Shown here: in pieces, positions 44,483 to 51,553 of the stretch
Layout of the letters: each line of letters starts with the position of its first letter
Numbering within the stretch: the first letter of the stretch is position 1
Program-made: the position numbers and the translations under genes
Source of the DNA: Actinoplanes lutulentus
GTDB lineage: Bacteria; Actinomycetota; Actinomycetes; Mycobacteriales; Micromonosporaceae
NCBI RefSeq assembly: GCF_003259845.1
Contig: NZ_QLMJ01000012.1
Coordinates: forward strand, 124,001-188,000
Direction of reading: 5' to 3'
DNA: 64,000 bases
Notes under the pieces: model-generated
Databases searched by the model: none
What the model was told of the DNA's origin: nothing
Seen by the model: the letters and a program-made list of their open reading frames with translations, nothing else

Positions 44483-44854
44483 GTGACCACAGTGATGCTC
44501 GTCGAGGACTCCGCCACCATGCTCATGAGCCTTCAGTCGATCCTGACGAAAGCGGGATACGACGTCGAGACGGCCGGGCACGGGCAGGAAGCGCTCGACA
44601 AACTCGGTAAGGGCGTCAAGCCGAACCTGATCATCAGCGACGTCAACATGCCGCAGATGGACGGGATCACCTTCACCCGCGAGGCGCGCAAGGCGCCAGG
44701 CATGCGTTTCACCCCGATCCTGATGCTGACCACCGAGTCCGATCAGGCGAAACGGACCGAGGCGAAGAACGCCGGCGCCACCGGCTGGCTGGTCAAACCG
44801 GTCGGGCCGGACCAGCTGCTCGGTGTGATCAAGCAGGTCCTGCCCGAGATCTGA
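44483..44854 (+). CDS. cheY: CheY response regulator
   Basis: A 123-residue receiver. Acidic residues Glu8 and Asp9, phospho-acceptor Asp53 (ISDVNMPQMDG), Thr in MLTTES and Lys in LVKPVGP fit canonical CheY. The start is a GTG with AAGGGGAGA upstream, 15 nt after the STAS-like gene. No flagellar target is in the window, so the output could be something else. Confidence 0.92.
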   Translation: MTTVMLVEDSATMLMSLQSILTKAGYDVETAGHGQEALDKLGKGVKPNLIISDVNMPQMDGITFTREARKAPGMRFTPILMLTTESDQAKRTEAKNAGATGWLVKPVGPDQLLGVIKQVLPEI

Positions 44855-44891
44855 CCGTCCTCGTCCTTCTCGCTCTATTGGGGGTATCCGC

Positions 44892-45788
44892 ATGCCGACT
44901 CTTCTCCAGCAGCAGGTGCGGGGCGACGTCGTGGCCGGGGCGCTGGCACCGGTCGTCTCGTACTGCGACGTGATCGACGGGCACCTGCATGACGTCATCG
45001 ACCAGACCGGGGAGGCCGCGCGAGCGATCGTCGAGCAACTCGGGGAGGTCGACTCGCTGGCCGACGTGATCACCGGTGACGCCGAGCGGCTCGCCGGGAT
45101 GCTGCACCGGGCGCTGGGTGAGCTGGAGTCGGTGCGCCACACCCGTCGCGACCAGCAGATCCGGACGCTGGTGGAGCAGATGCGTGAGCTGAACCAGCTG
45201 GTCACCGGCATCGAGGAGACCAGCCGGGTGACCAACACGCTGGCGCTTGCGACGATGGTCTCGGCGGTTCGGGCCGGCTTCCCCGCCATTGACTTCTCCG
45301 CCGTCGCGGACGAGGTACGCGAACTGGCCCGGCAGTCGGCCGAAGCGGCCCGTGGCGTCGGCAGCGGCATCGCCGACATCACCGCGAGGCTGGACTCGAT
45401 CCTCGCCGACGACCAGGCGGGCAAGGGCCGTTTCGAGGCGCTCACCGAAACCCTGGAGGACGCCGTGATCGCGGCGCGTCAGGTGCAGCGCGACTCCGGC
45501 GCCCTGACCGTGGAGACCGCCGGGGCGGTCGGGCACGCCCAGTTCCAGGACATCAGCCGTCAGATGCTGGAACATGTGGCTGGGGCGGTCGGCGACGTAT
45601 GCCGGCAGGCGGAGGACGTCACGGCGTACACCCGTGGTGATCTCGCCGAGGGCGAGCTGCGCGCCCGAGCGATCAAGGTGGAGGACCTGCGTGCCAAACA
45701 CGTGATGTCACGGCAGCGATCGACGCACGCCCAGCAGACCGGGCAGGAGGCCCAGTCCGCCACCGAACCGCTCATCGAGCTCTTCTGA
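44892..45788 (+). CDS. soluble MCP-like protein with CheZ-like FQDISRQ motif
   Basis: A 298-residue helical protein. The middle resembles a degenerate MCP tip (about 110-160: TNTLALATMVSAVRAG...FSAVADEVRELARQ). After it the sequence AQFQDISRQMLEHV contains Asp220 and Gln224 with the same D-x3-Q spacing as the catalytic Asp143/Gln147 of CheZ (QDLTGQ). It could therefore combine receptor-like binding with CheY dephosphorylation. That function is an inference. It is 37 nt after cheY. Confidence 0.75.
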   Translation: MPTLLQQQVRGDVVAGALAPVVSYCDVIDGHLHDVIDQTGEAARAIVEQLGEVDSLADVITGDAERLAGMLHRALGELESVRHTRRDQQIRTLVEQMRELNQLVTGIEETSRVTNTLALATMVSAVRAGFPAIDFSAVADEVRELARQSAEAARGVGSGIADITARLDSILADDQAGKGRFEALTETLEDAVIAARQVQRDSGALTVETAGAVGHAQFQDISRQMLEHVAGAVGDVCRQAEDVTAYTRGDLAEGELRARAIKVEDLRAKHVMSRQRSTHAQQTGQEAQSATEPLIELF

Positions 45789-45831
45789 GAACTTCTTGAC
45801 GTACGAGACTGCCAGCGAGAGGTGCCCGGCG

Positions 45832-46104
45832 ATGGCCCGCATCGAGAACTACGGCCACGAGCTGCCGACGGAGCAGGACGCGGTCAAGGCCCTGGCGGAC
45901 CTGGTCGGCCCGCAGATGGCAGAGGGCCTGTGGAGCCTGGCCGTGCAGGCGCTCGGCATGCGGCGGCCGGTCGTGGATCCCGCCGCCCTGCGCCGCGTCG
46001 CCGAGCACGTGATGGAGGTCGGCGAGCTGAGCCGGGTCGCCGGGCGGTCGCTCAAGGTCCGGATCATCACGTACGAGGCTCTGGCCCGGACGGTCTCCTC
46101 ATGA
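45832..46104 (+). CDS. small protein of unknown function
   Basis: A 90-residue acidic helical protein beginning MARIENYGHELPT from the ATG at 45832, with GAGAGG about 9 nt upstream. A TTG at 45796 in frame would add 12 residues. Its stop overlaps the GAF gene start by 4 nt. It is part of the chemosensory operon by spacing, with no family recognised. Confidence 0.7.
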   Translation: MARIENYGHELPTEQDAVKALADLVGPQMAEGLWSLAVQALGMRRPVVDPAALRRVAEHVMEVGELSRVAGRSLKVRIITYEALARTVSS

Positions 46105-46625
46105 CGACGCTGCGGTACCCCGAGGTCCGGGACCGTGCCCGGCTTCTCGAAGTGGCCCGACTCGGCGTGGACGTCGACGAGCCCCGGGAGTACCTCACCG
46201 AGCTGGTGGAGGAGGTCGCGGCCCGGATGGGCACCCCGCTCGCCATGGTCACCGGCCTGCTCAGCGACGCACAGGTCTTCCTCGCCGGCCGCGGCCCGGT
46301 CCCCGAATGGGTCACCGAGGTCGGCGGCACCCCGATCGAATGGGCGTTCTGCGGGCCGCTGCTGCGGTCCGAGGAGGCCAGGTACGTCAACGACTTCACC
46401 GCCGACGCCGAGTTCCAGGACAACCCGCTGGTCACGCGCGACGGCGTCCGGTCGTACATCGGCGCCCCGGTGATCTCCAGCCGGGGTCTGGTCCTCGGAA
46501 GCGTCTGCGGGCTGGACCTGTGCCCCCGAGAGTTCGACGCCGCCCACCTGCAGCTGGTCCAGGACCTGGCCGACGAGACAGCCCGCCGCATAGAGTCCCA
46601 CGCCTTCCCCGACGAGTACGCCTAG
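46101..46625 (+). CDS. GAF-domain protein
   Basis: A 174-residue single GAF domain. The pattern WAFCGPLLRSEEARYVNDFTADAEF and SYIGAPVISSRGLVLGSVCGLD fits the GAF fold used for sensing small ligands or redox. The last gene of the chemosensory operon, it may supply the sensory input that the soluble receptors lack. That role is inferred. Start and preceding stop overlap (ATGA). Confidence 0.82.
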   Translation: MTTLRYPEVRDRARLLEVARLGVDVDEPREYLTELVEEVAARMGTPLAMVTGLLSDAQVFLAGRGPVPEWVTEVGGTPIEWAFCGPLLRSEEARYVNDFTADAEFQDNPLVTRDGVRSYIGAPVISSRGLVLGSVCGLDLCPREFDAAHLQLVQDLADETARRIESHAFPDEYA

Positions 46626-46642
46626 GCCGCTGGCCGGGTTCG

Positions 46643-47263
46643 TTATCGCCAGTGACTTGGCCGGTTGAAGGTCGTGCCATCCACGGCCTTGACATTGTCC
46701 GGTAACAGGTGACGTTCGGGTACTCGATCGTAGATTTGGAGGGTGGCGTCGACGGTGTTCTTGAGCGTCACGCTGCTGCGTCGTGGAGGGAAGACCGCGA
46801 CCAGACGCTTGTGAGGCGCTATACGCCGCACGGACCGGATCGCAGGCGCCATGTCACTGTCGCCTGAAACAATCAGCGCGTGGTCGAAGACGTCCAACGC
46901 AGCGTCCTCGACCAACTGGACTGCCAGACTTACGTCGGACTCCTTTTCCTCGTAGGAGGTCCGGGTGTGGTGGCAGTTGCGGCATTGCAGTTGCTTTGCT
47001 TGAAAGCGCCCGACGTGCAGTTCGGTGATGGGGCAGTGCGCTGCCAACGCGTCCAGGTAGGTCACTTGATGGTGACGGCTCTGGCCCTGTACGAGCGCCG
47101 TGAAGTAATGCACGACTGCGAGTTCTTGGTTTACTCCCAGGAATGATCCGAGAAGGCTTTCCATGTTCAGCCATAGGCTTCGCCGCCGACGAGCATCGTG
47201 CATGCCGTTGTAGAGATTGAAGCCGTCGACGTACGCCGCGACCCGCACGTTGGTCTGGCTCAC
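46643..47263 (-). CDS. NYN-domain (LabA/PIN-like) nuclease
   Basis: A 206-residue NYN/PIN-like protein with acidic active-site residues in AYVDGFNLY, EKESDVSLA and VSGDSDMAPAI. A CRNC pair near residue 110 may bind zinc. These are predicted RNases. Codon use and base composition here are clearly lower GC than the rest of the window, which suggests transfer. The GTG at 47263 follows GATGAG. The gene is the only minus-strand gene after the che operon, and a short transcript unit starts divergently behind it. Confidence 0.82.
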   Translation of the reverse strand: MSQTNVRVAAYVDGFNLYNGMHDARRRRSLWLNMESLLGSFLGVNQELAVVHYFTALVQGQSRHHQVTYLDALAAHCPITELHVGRFQAKQLQCRNCHHTRTSYEEKESDVSLAVQLVEDAALDVFDHALIVSGDSDMAPAIRSVRRIAPHKRLVAVFPPRRSSVTLKNTVDATLQIYDRVPERHLLPDNVKAVDGTTFNRPSHWR

Positions 47264-47284
47264 TCGCTCATCCCCGTGTCCTGG

Positions 47285-47314
47285 TGGACATCCACCTAGG
47301 GAACCGGCTAGCAT
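47285..47314 (+). promoter_or_regulatory. predicted promoter of the short RNA unit
   Basis: TGGACA (47285-47290) and TAGCAT (47309-47314) are spaced by 18 bp and match sigma-70 consensus at 5/6 and 4/6. The unit begins divergently from the NYN gene, whose start is at 47263. Confidence 0.5.
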
Positions 47315-47320
47315 CGGTGC

Positions 47321-47376
47321 ATACCCCGCCGGCTTTGCCGGTCAGACGGCCCGCTTCTAGCGGGCCGTTTCCTTTT
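47321..47376 (+). ncRNA. candidate short RNA ending in a strong terminator
   Basis: From the predicted start near 47321 the RNA would contain a small hairpin CCGGC-ttt-GCCGG (47329-47341) and a terminator ACGGCCCGC-ttcta-GCGGGCCGT (47346-47368) followed by TTTCCTTTT. It is about 55 nt with no useful open frame. It may act as a small RNA or as an attenuator for the repair gene at 47583. The 319-bp gene-free stretch here is otherwise empty apart from a TATGAT -10-like element at 47523. Confidence 0.5.
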
Positions 47377-47377
47377 G
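47346..47377 (+). terminator. rho-independent terminator
   Basis: Perfect 9-bp stem, 5-nt loop and a T-rich tract on the plus strand. The nearest plus-strand gene upstream ends 700 bp away, so it probably ends the short unit described above. Confidence 0.85.
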
Positions 47378-47582
47378 GGTGACGTGCGTTGCTGCCGGCT
47401 CGCGGGCTCGTTTACCCAAGTGGGTTGACCTGGGATCGCGCCCTCTCGATTAATCTTACCGCCCATAAGGGTACTTCGTGCCGGTGTGGTGCGACAAGAG
47501 CCATCTGTGCTCCTTTGGGCGTTATGATCAAGCTCCAGGAGCCGATGTTCTTGCCGAGCTGATGAAATAGCAAGATGAACGC

Positions 47583-48161
47583 ATGACGTTCTCGCTGCCC
47601 ATTGACGCTGAGGCCAACGCGCTGCTCGACCGCAGTCCGCTTGCTGTGCTGCTGGGACTCGTGCTGGATCAGCAGATCACCATGGAGAAGGCGTTCACCT
47701 CGCCGTACGTGCTGGCTCAGCGTCTCGGGCACGAGCCCACCGCCGTCGAACTCGCCGACTTCGAGCCCGAGGCGCTGCTGGCGATCTTTGCCGAGCCGCC
47801 GGCGTTGCACCGCTTTCCGAAAGCGATGGCCGCCCGCGTGCAGGAGGTCTGCCGGGTCGTCGCCGATCAGTACGACGGTGAGGCGGCGAACCTCTGGGCC
47901 GGGACGGGGAGCGGCGCCGAGCTTTACAAGCGGATCTTCGCGCTGCCCGGGTTCGGCAAGCAGAAGGCGCAGATCTTCGTGGCGCTGCTCGGCAAGCAGC
48001 TCGGCGTGCGGCCGGACGGGTGGCGTGCGGCGGCCGGGGCTTATGGCGACGAGGACGCGTTCAAATCGGTCGCGGACATCGTCGACGAGGAGTCGCTCGT
48101 GAAGGTCCGCACCAACAAGAAGGCGGCCAAGGCCGAGGCCAAGGCCGCGAAGGGACTCTGA
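47583..48161 (+). CDS. HhH-GPD-type base-excision repair protein
   Basis: A 192-residue DNA glycosylase-like protein. The helix-hairpin-helix LPGFGKQKAQIFVALLGK lies near residue 120 and is followed by the usual acidic/hydrophobic region. Start ATG at 47583. A Lys/Ala-rich C-terminus (KAAKAEAKAAKG) may bind DNA. A TATGAT at 47523-47528 is a plausible -10 element. Substrate specificity is unknown. Confidence 0.85.
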   Translation: MTFSLPIDAEANALLDRSPLAVLLGLVLDQQITMEKAFTSPYVLAQRLGHEPTAVELADFEPEALLAIFAEPPALHRFPKAMAARVQEVCRVVADQYDGEAANLWAGTGSGAELYKRIFALPGFGKQKAQIFVALLGKQLGVRPDGWRAAAGAYGDEDAFKSVADIVDEESLVKVRTNKKAAKAEAKAAKGL

Positions 48162-48247
48162 GGCGAGATCGGCGGCACAAGCCTGCCGGCCGCCGGGTGA
48201 AAACCTCCGGACGGTGGGAGGATGGCGGAGTCGATGGGAGTCCTCGC

Positions 48248-48622
48248 GTGAAGAAGCAACCGGTGTTGATCACCGATGCCGCTCGCAGCCAGGCCGACCA
48301 GCTCCGGAGCAGGGAAATCCGCTACGTCACGATGATGATGGTGCGGGCCCTCTGCCTGATCCTGGGCGGCGTTCTCATCAGTCTGCGGGTGCCGCTGCTG
48401 CCGGTCTGGCTGGTTCTCTGCGCGGCCGCGATGGTCTTCCTGCCCTGGGCCGCCGTGCTGATCGCCAACGACCGCCCGCCCAAGAGCAAGGCGGAGCGCG
48501 CGGCCGACGCGGCGGCGCGTGAGGACGTGCGCCGGGCGCTGATCCAGCAGACCGTCCAGCCCACCTCGGAGCCGATCACCATCGACTCCGAGGTCGTGAC
48601 CGAAAGCAAACAGCAGACCTAG
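48248..48622 (+). CDS. DUF3099 membrane protein
   Basis: A 124-residue protein with two membrane helices (about 28-47 and 52-72), preceded by the family start KKQPVLITDAARSQADQ and followed by a charged tail. The GTG at 48248 follows GGGAG by about 7 nt. It converges on psuK with a 4-nt overlap. Role unknown. Confidence 0.85.
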   Translation: MKKQPVLITDAARSQADQLRSREIRYVTMMMVRALCLILGGVLISLRVPLLPVWLVLCAAAMVFLPWAAVLIANDRPPKSKAERAADAAAREDVRRALIQQTVQPTSEPITIDSEVVTESKQQT

Positions 48623-49497
48623 GGTCGCGCTCCCAGCACCGAAACCGCCCGCGCGCCGAGTTCGGCTCCTGCCGCGAGCGCCGCCGCCGGCGACGCTCCC
48701 GAGCACCTCGCCGCGAGCAGGCCCGCTGCGAACGCGTCACCCGCGCCGGTCGGATCCTTCATGGGTACGCCTTGAGCCTGCCCCGTGATGACGGATCCGT
48801 CCCGTGAGCTCCACACCGCTCCGGCCGCGCCCTGTTTCACCACCGCGCCGTGCACGTGAGCCGTCAGCCGGTGTGCCTGATCGGCGGCGCTGCCCGGCCC
48901 GGCGAGCACCTCGGCCTCGTCGGCGTTGCACAGGAGCAGGCCGGTTTCGCGTACCCATGTCAGGAAGGCCTGGGCACCGGCCGAGCGCAAGGGGGCCGCT
49001 GAGGCCGCGTCGACGCTCACGGTGAGTCCCCGCCGGGCCGCGGCCGCGAGGGCCGCGAGACCGGCGGCGCGGGACCCGGCGTGCAGCAGCGGGTAACCGG
49101 AGAGGTGCACGTGCGAGCCGTCCGGAGCGCCGGCGATCACCGAGGTGACGTGGTCCGGGTCGAGGAGCAGGGACGCTCCGCGGTCGGTGACCATCGTGCG
49201 CTCGCCGGGGCCGGTGAGCACCACGACGCTGCCGGTGGCCGCGCCCGGGCAGACCTGAACCGCGCAGCGCACGCCGGCCCATTCCAGCTCGGCCACCCGG
49301 TCGCGGCCGGCGACGTCGTCGCCGACCGCCGAGACCAGCGACACCGGGTGACCGATATGGGCCAGCCAGGCCGCGGTGTTCGCGGCCTGGCCACCACCAC
49401 TGACGCGAATCGCCGCGTCGGTGTCGGAACCGGGATGAAGCGGGCCCTCGTGCTCGACCAGAACGTCGGTGACCAGATCCCCGACGACGATGATCAT
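48619..49497 (-). CDS. psuK: PfkB-family kinase, probable pseudouridine kinase
   Basis: A 292-residue PfkB-type carbohydrate kinase with GGGQAANTAAWLA near the N-terminus and the catalytic motif DPTGAGDAF. It is coupled to psuG, whose stop overlaps this start by 4 nt. PsuK phosphorylates pseudouridine to its 5'-phosphate, which PsuG cleaves. The specific substrate rests on that pairing. Confidence 0.88.
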   Translation of the reverse strand: MIIVVGDLVTDVLVEHEGPLHPGSDTDAAIRVSGGGQAANTAAWLAHIGHPVSLVSAVGDDVAGRDRVAELEWAGVRCAVQVCPGAATGSVVVLTGPGERTMVTDRGASLLLDPDHVTSVIAGAPDGSHVHLSGYPLLHAGSRAAGLAALAAAARRGLTVSVDAASAAPLRSAGAQAFLTWVRETGLLLCNADEAEVLAGPGSAADQAHRLTAHVHGAVVKQGAAGAVWSSRDGSVITGQAQGVPMKDPTGAGDAFAAGLLAARCSGASPAAALAAGAELGARAVSVLGARP

Positions 49498-50441
49498 GGG
49501 GCGCTGAAGCCGACCGGGCCCGCCGCGCCCTTGCCGGAGGCCGCCGCGATCCGTGCGGCCAGGGCCGAGTTGCGCAGGATGATCCGGATGTTGACCTCCA
49601 GGCTCTTCCCCTCGGTGCTGGAGTGGAAGTGCGACAGCAGGAACGGGGTCACGGCCTTGCCGGTGACGTTCTCCTCGGCGAGCAGGCTCAGCCCGGACGC
49701 CAGGGTCCGGTCGTGCAGGGCCGGGTCCAGCTGCTCGCCGGTGGGCAGCGGGTTCGCCAGGACCAGGGCGCCGGTGCTGGTGCCCTGCGCCTCGCGGGCG
49801 GCGATGAAGTCCGCCACCTGCTCGGGCGAGTCGAGCTGCCAGTCGACGTCGAAGCCGCCGTCGGTGATGAAGAAGCCGGGGAAACGCCGGGTCTGGTAAC
49901 CGGCGACGGACACGCCGAGCGTCTCCAGCCGTTCCAGCGTGGCGCCGACGTCGAGGATCGACTTCACACCGGCGCAGACCACGACGATCGGCGTACGCGC
50001 CAGCTCGGTCAGGTCGGCCGACTCGTCGAACGTGAGGTTCGCCTCCCGGTGCACGCCGCCCAGGCCGCCGGTGGCGAAGACCCGGATCCCGGCCGCCTCG
50101 GCGATCGCGCTGGTGGCCGCGACCGTGGTGGCGCCGTCGGCCCGCCGCGCGGCCGCGATCGCCAGGTCCCGGACGGAGAGTTTCGCGACATCCTTCGCGA
50201 GTGCCAGGTGCTCGATCTGGTCGCCGTCGAGACCGACGACGACCTGGCCGCCGATCATGCCGATGGTGGCCGGAACAGCGCCGTTGTCCCGGACGGTCTG
50301 CTCGATCTCCCGGGCCACCCGAAGATTGTCCGGGTGCGGGAGCCCGTGCGAGATGATGGTGCTCTCCAGCGCCACCACCGGTTTGCCGTCCTGGTGGGCG
50401 TGGAGCACATGCTCACCGTATTGAATCGCGAAGTCAGTCAC
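49494..50441 (-). CDS. psuG: Pseudouridine-5'-phosphate glycosidase
   Basis: Cleaves pseudouridine 5'-phosphate to uracil and ribose 5-phosphate. The 315-residue protein has the family signatures VALESTIISHGLPHPDN, GGLGGVHR and the VVCAGVKSILD segment, and ends with FSAP. The start is a GTG at 50441 with only a weak ribosome site. First gene of a psuG-psuK unit. Confidence 0.93.
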   Translation of the reverse strand: MTDFAIQYGEHVLHAHQDGKPVVALESTIISHGLPHPDNLRVAREIEQTVRDNGAVPATIGMIGGQVVVGLDGDQIEHLALAKDVAKLSVRDLAIAAARRADGATTVAATSAIAEAAGIRVFATGGLGGVHREANLTFDESADLTELARTPIVVVCAGVKSILDVGATLERLETLGVSVAGYQTRRFPGFFITDGGFDVDWQLDSPEQVADFIAAREAQGTSTGALVLANPLPTGEQLDPALHDRTLASGLSLLAEENVTGKAVTPFLLSHFHSSTEGKSLEVNIRIILRNSALAARIAAASGKGAAGPVGFSAP

Positions 50442-50563
50442 ATGATCACCGTACGTCGCCTGCCAGCCGCCTTGTCGTTGGACCGACCCGGCGTGAGGTG
50501 TCAGACTTGTCGGTCGGAGCAACGCCTCCGTCTAGCTGTGAATCTCCCGAAGGGCTGATAACC

Positions 50564-50782
50564 GTGAGCACCCAGATCTTGGAGCGTCCGGAGACCAAGG
50601 ACGCCGACACCGGTCCGGAAATGTTCCACTACGTGCGCAAAGAGAAGATCGCCGAGAGCGCCGTCATGGGCAACCTCGTCGTGGCGCTGTGCGGCGAGAC
50701 CTTCCCGGTGACGAAGACGCCCAAGCCGGGCTCGCCGGTCTGCCCGCAGTGCAAGGAGATCTACGAATCCATGAAGGTTTAG
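50564..50782 (+). CDS. DUF3039 protein
   Basis: A 72-residue protein with ALCGE and CPQCKE cysteines, a likely zinc ribbon. The sequence FHYVRKEKIAESAVMGNLVVALCGE is typical of the DUF3039 family in actinobacteria. The GTG start has AAGGG upstream. The TRIC gene follows 7 nt after its stop. Confidence 0.87.
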   Translation: MSTQILERPETKDADTGPEMFHYVRKEKIAESAVMGNLVVALCGETFPVTKTPKPGSPVCPQCKEIYESMKV

Positions 50783-50789
50783 TCCGCAG

Positions 50790-51413
50790 GTGACGAGTGG
50801 ATACGGCCTGCTCGTCGCGGACCTGATCGGTGTGGCGGTGTTCGCCGCCTCCGGCGCCACAGCCGGCGTCGCGAAACGGCTCGACCTGTTCGGGGTCGCG
50901 TTCGTCGGCTTCGTGGCCGCGCTGGGTGGCGGCATTCTGCGGGACCTTGCCATCGGCGCGGTCCCGCCGCTGGCGTTCGCCGACTGGCGTTACGCGATCA
51001 CCGCGGTTCTGGCCTCGCTGGCCGCCTTCTGGCTCCACCCCACGCTGAACCGGCTCCGCCGTACCGTCCTGCTCCTCGACGCGGCCGGGCTGGGACTCTT
51101 CACCGCGACCGGCACGCTCAAGGCGCTCGGCGCCGGCGTGTCACCGGTCGGCGCCTGCCTGCTCGGCATGCTCACCGCGATCGGCGGCGGCCTCGCCCGG
51201 GACCTGCTCACCGGCGAGATCCCGACGGTGCTGCGGCGCGAGATCTACGCGGTGGTCGCGCTGGGCGGCGCGGTCCTGGTCACCGTCCTGCATTGGCTGG
51301 GCTTCACCGGCTTGCTCCCGCTCATCGGCGCCGCGGCCCTGATGACAGGGGTACGCCTTATCGCGCTCCGCCGTCGATGGTCGGCGCCGGTTGCCGTACC
51401 CAAGGCTTTTTGA
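50790..51413 (+). CDS. TRIC/UPF0126 cation channel family protein
   Basis: A 207-residue integral membrane protein with about seven helices in two similar halves, each with a GGGILRDL or GGGLARDLL motif as in UPF0126 (YicG) and TRIC channels. Prokaryotic members conduct monovalent cations. A hairpin terminator overlaps the stop codon. Confidence 0.88.
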   Translation: MTSGYGLLVADLIGVAVFAASGATAGVAKRLDLFGVAFVGFVAALGGGILRDLAIGAVPPLAFADWRYAITAVLASLAAFWLHPTLNRLRRTVLLLDAAGLGLFTATGTLKALGAGVSPVGACLLGMLTAIGGGLARDLLTGEIPTVLRREIYAVVALGGAVLVTVLHWLGFTGLLPLIGAAALMTGVRLIALRRRWSAPVAVPKAF

Positions 51414-51443
51414 GGCCCTTGGTCTTTTTTTGAGCCCTTGGTC
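51400..51443 (+). terminator. terminator with duplicated T-rich motif
   Basis: CCAAGG-N11-CCTTGG (51400-51422) followed by TCTTTTTTT. An 18-19-bp imperfect duplicate, TTTTTGAGGCCCTTGGTC then TTTTTGAGCCCTTGGTC, spans 51407-51443. It overlaps the end of the TRIC gene. Confidence 0.7.
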
Positions 51444-51480
51444 GCAGTGCCGTGGCACCCTCCGGGCACCCTCCCGCGGC

Positions 51481-51549
51481 TATGCTGGACGACGCCTCCG
51501 CGCCCATCGAACGCGGAGGTTTTTCCGTGAGCGAAGGGATCCTCGCAGC
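51481..51549 (+). promoter_or_regulatory. attenuator-like leader of the helicase gene
   Basis: TATGCT at 51481-51486 is a possible -10. A terminator-like hairpin follows: CCTCCGCG (51495-51502), loop, CGCGGAGG (51512-51519), then TTTTT (51520-51524). The 3' arm contains GGAGG, the ribosome site for a short frame starting at GTG 51527. Structure would thus both stop transcription and hide the ribosome site. Confidence 0.55.
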
Positions 51550-51553
51550 TTGA
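51527..51553 (+). CDS. possible 8-codon leader peptide
   Basis: GTG at 51527 with GGAGG about 8 nt upstream, encoding MSEGILAA and stopping at TGA 51551. That stop overlaps the helicase TTG (51550) as TTGA. It could couple translation of the helicase to the leader. Too short to judge by composition. Confidence 0.35.
   Translation: MSEGILAA

Noticed and set aside
47412..47810. Minus-strand frame opposite the HhH-GPD start
   Set aside because: It overlaps the supported repair gene and lacks a start signal.
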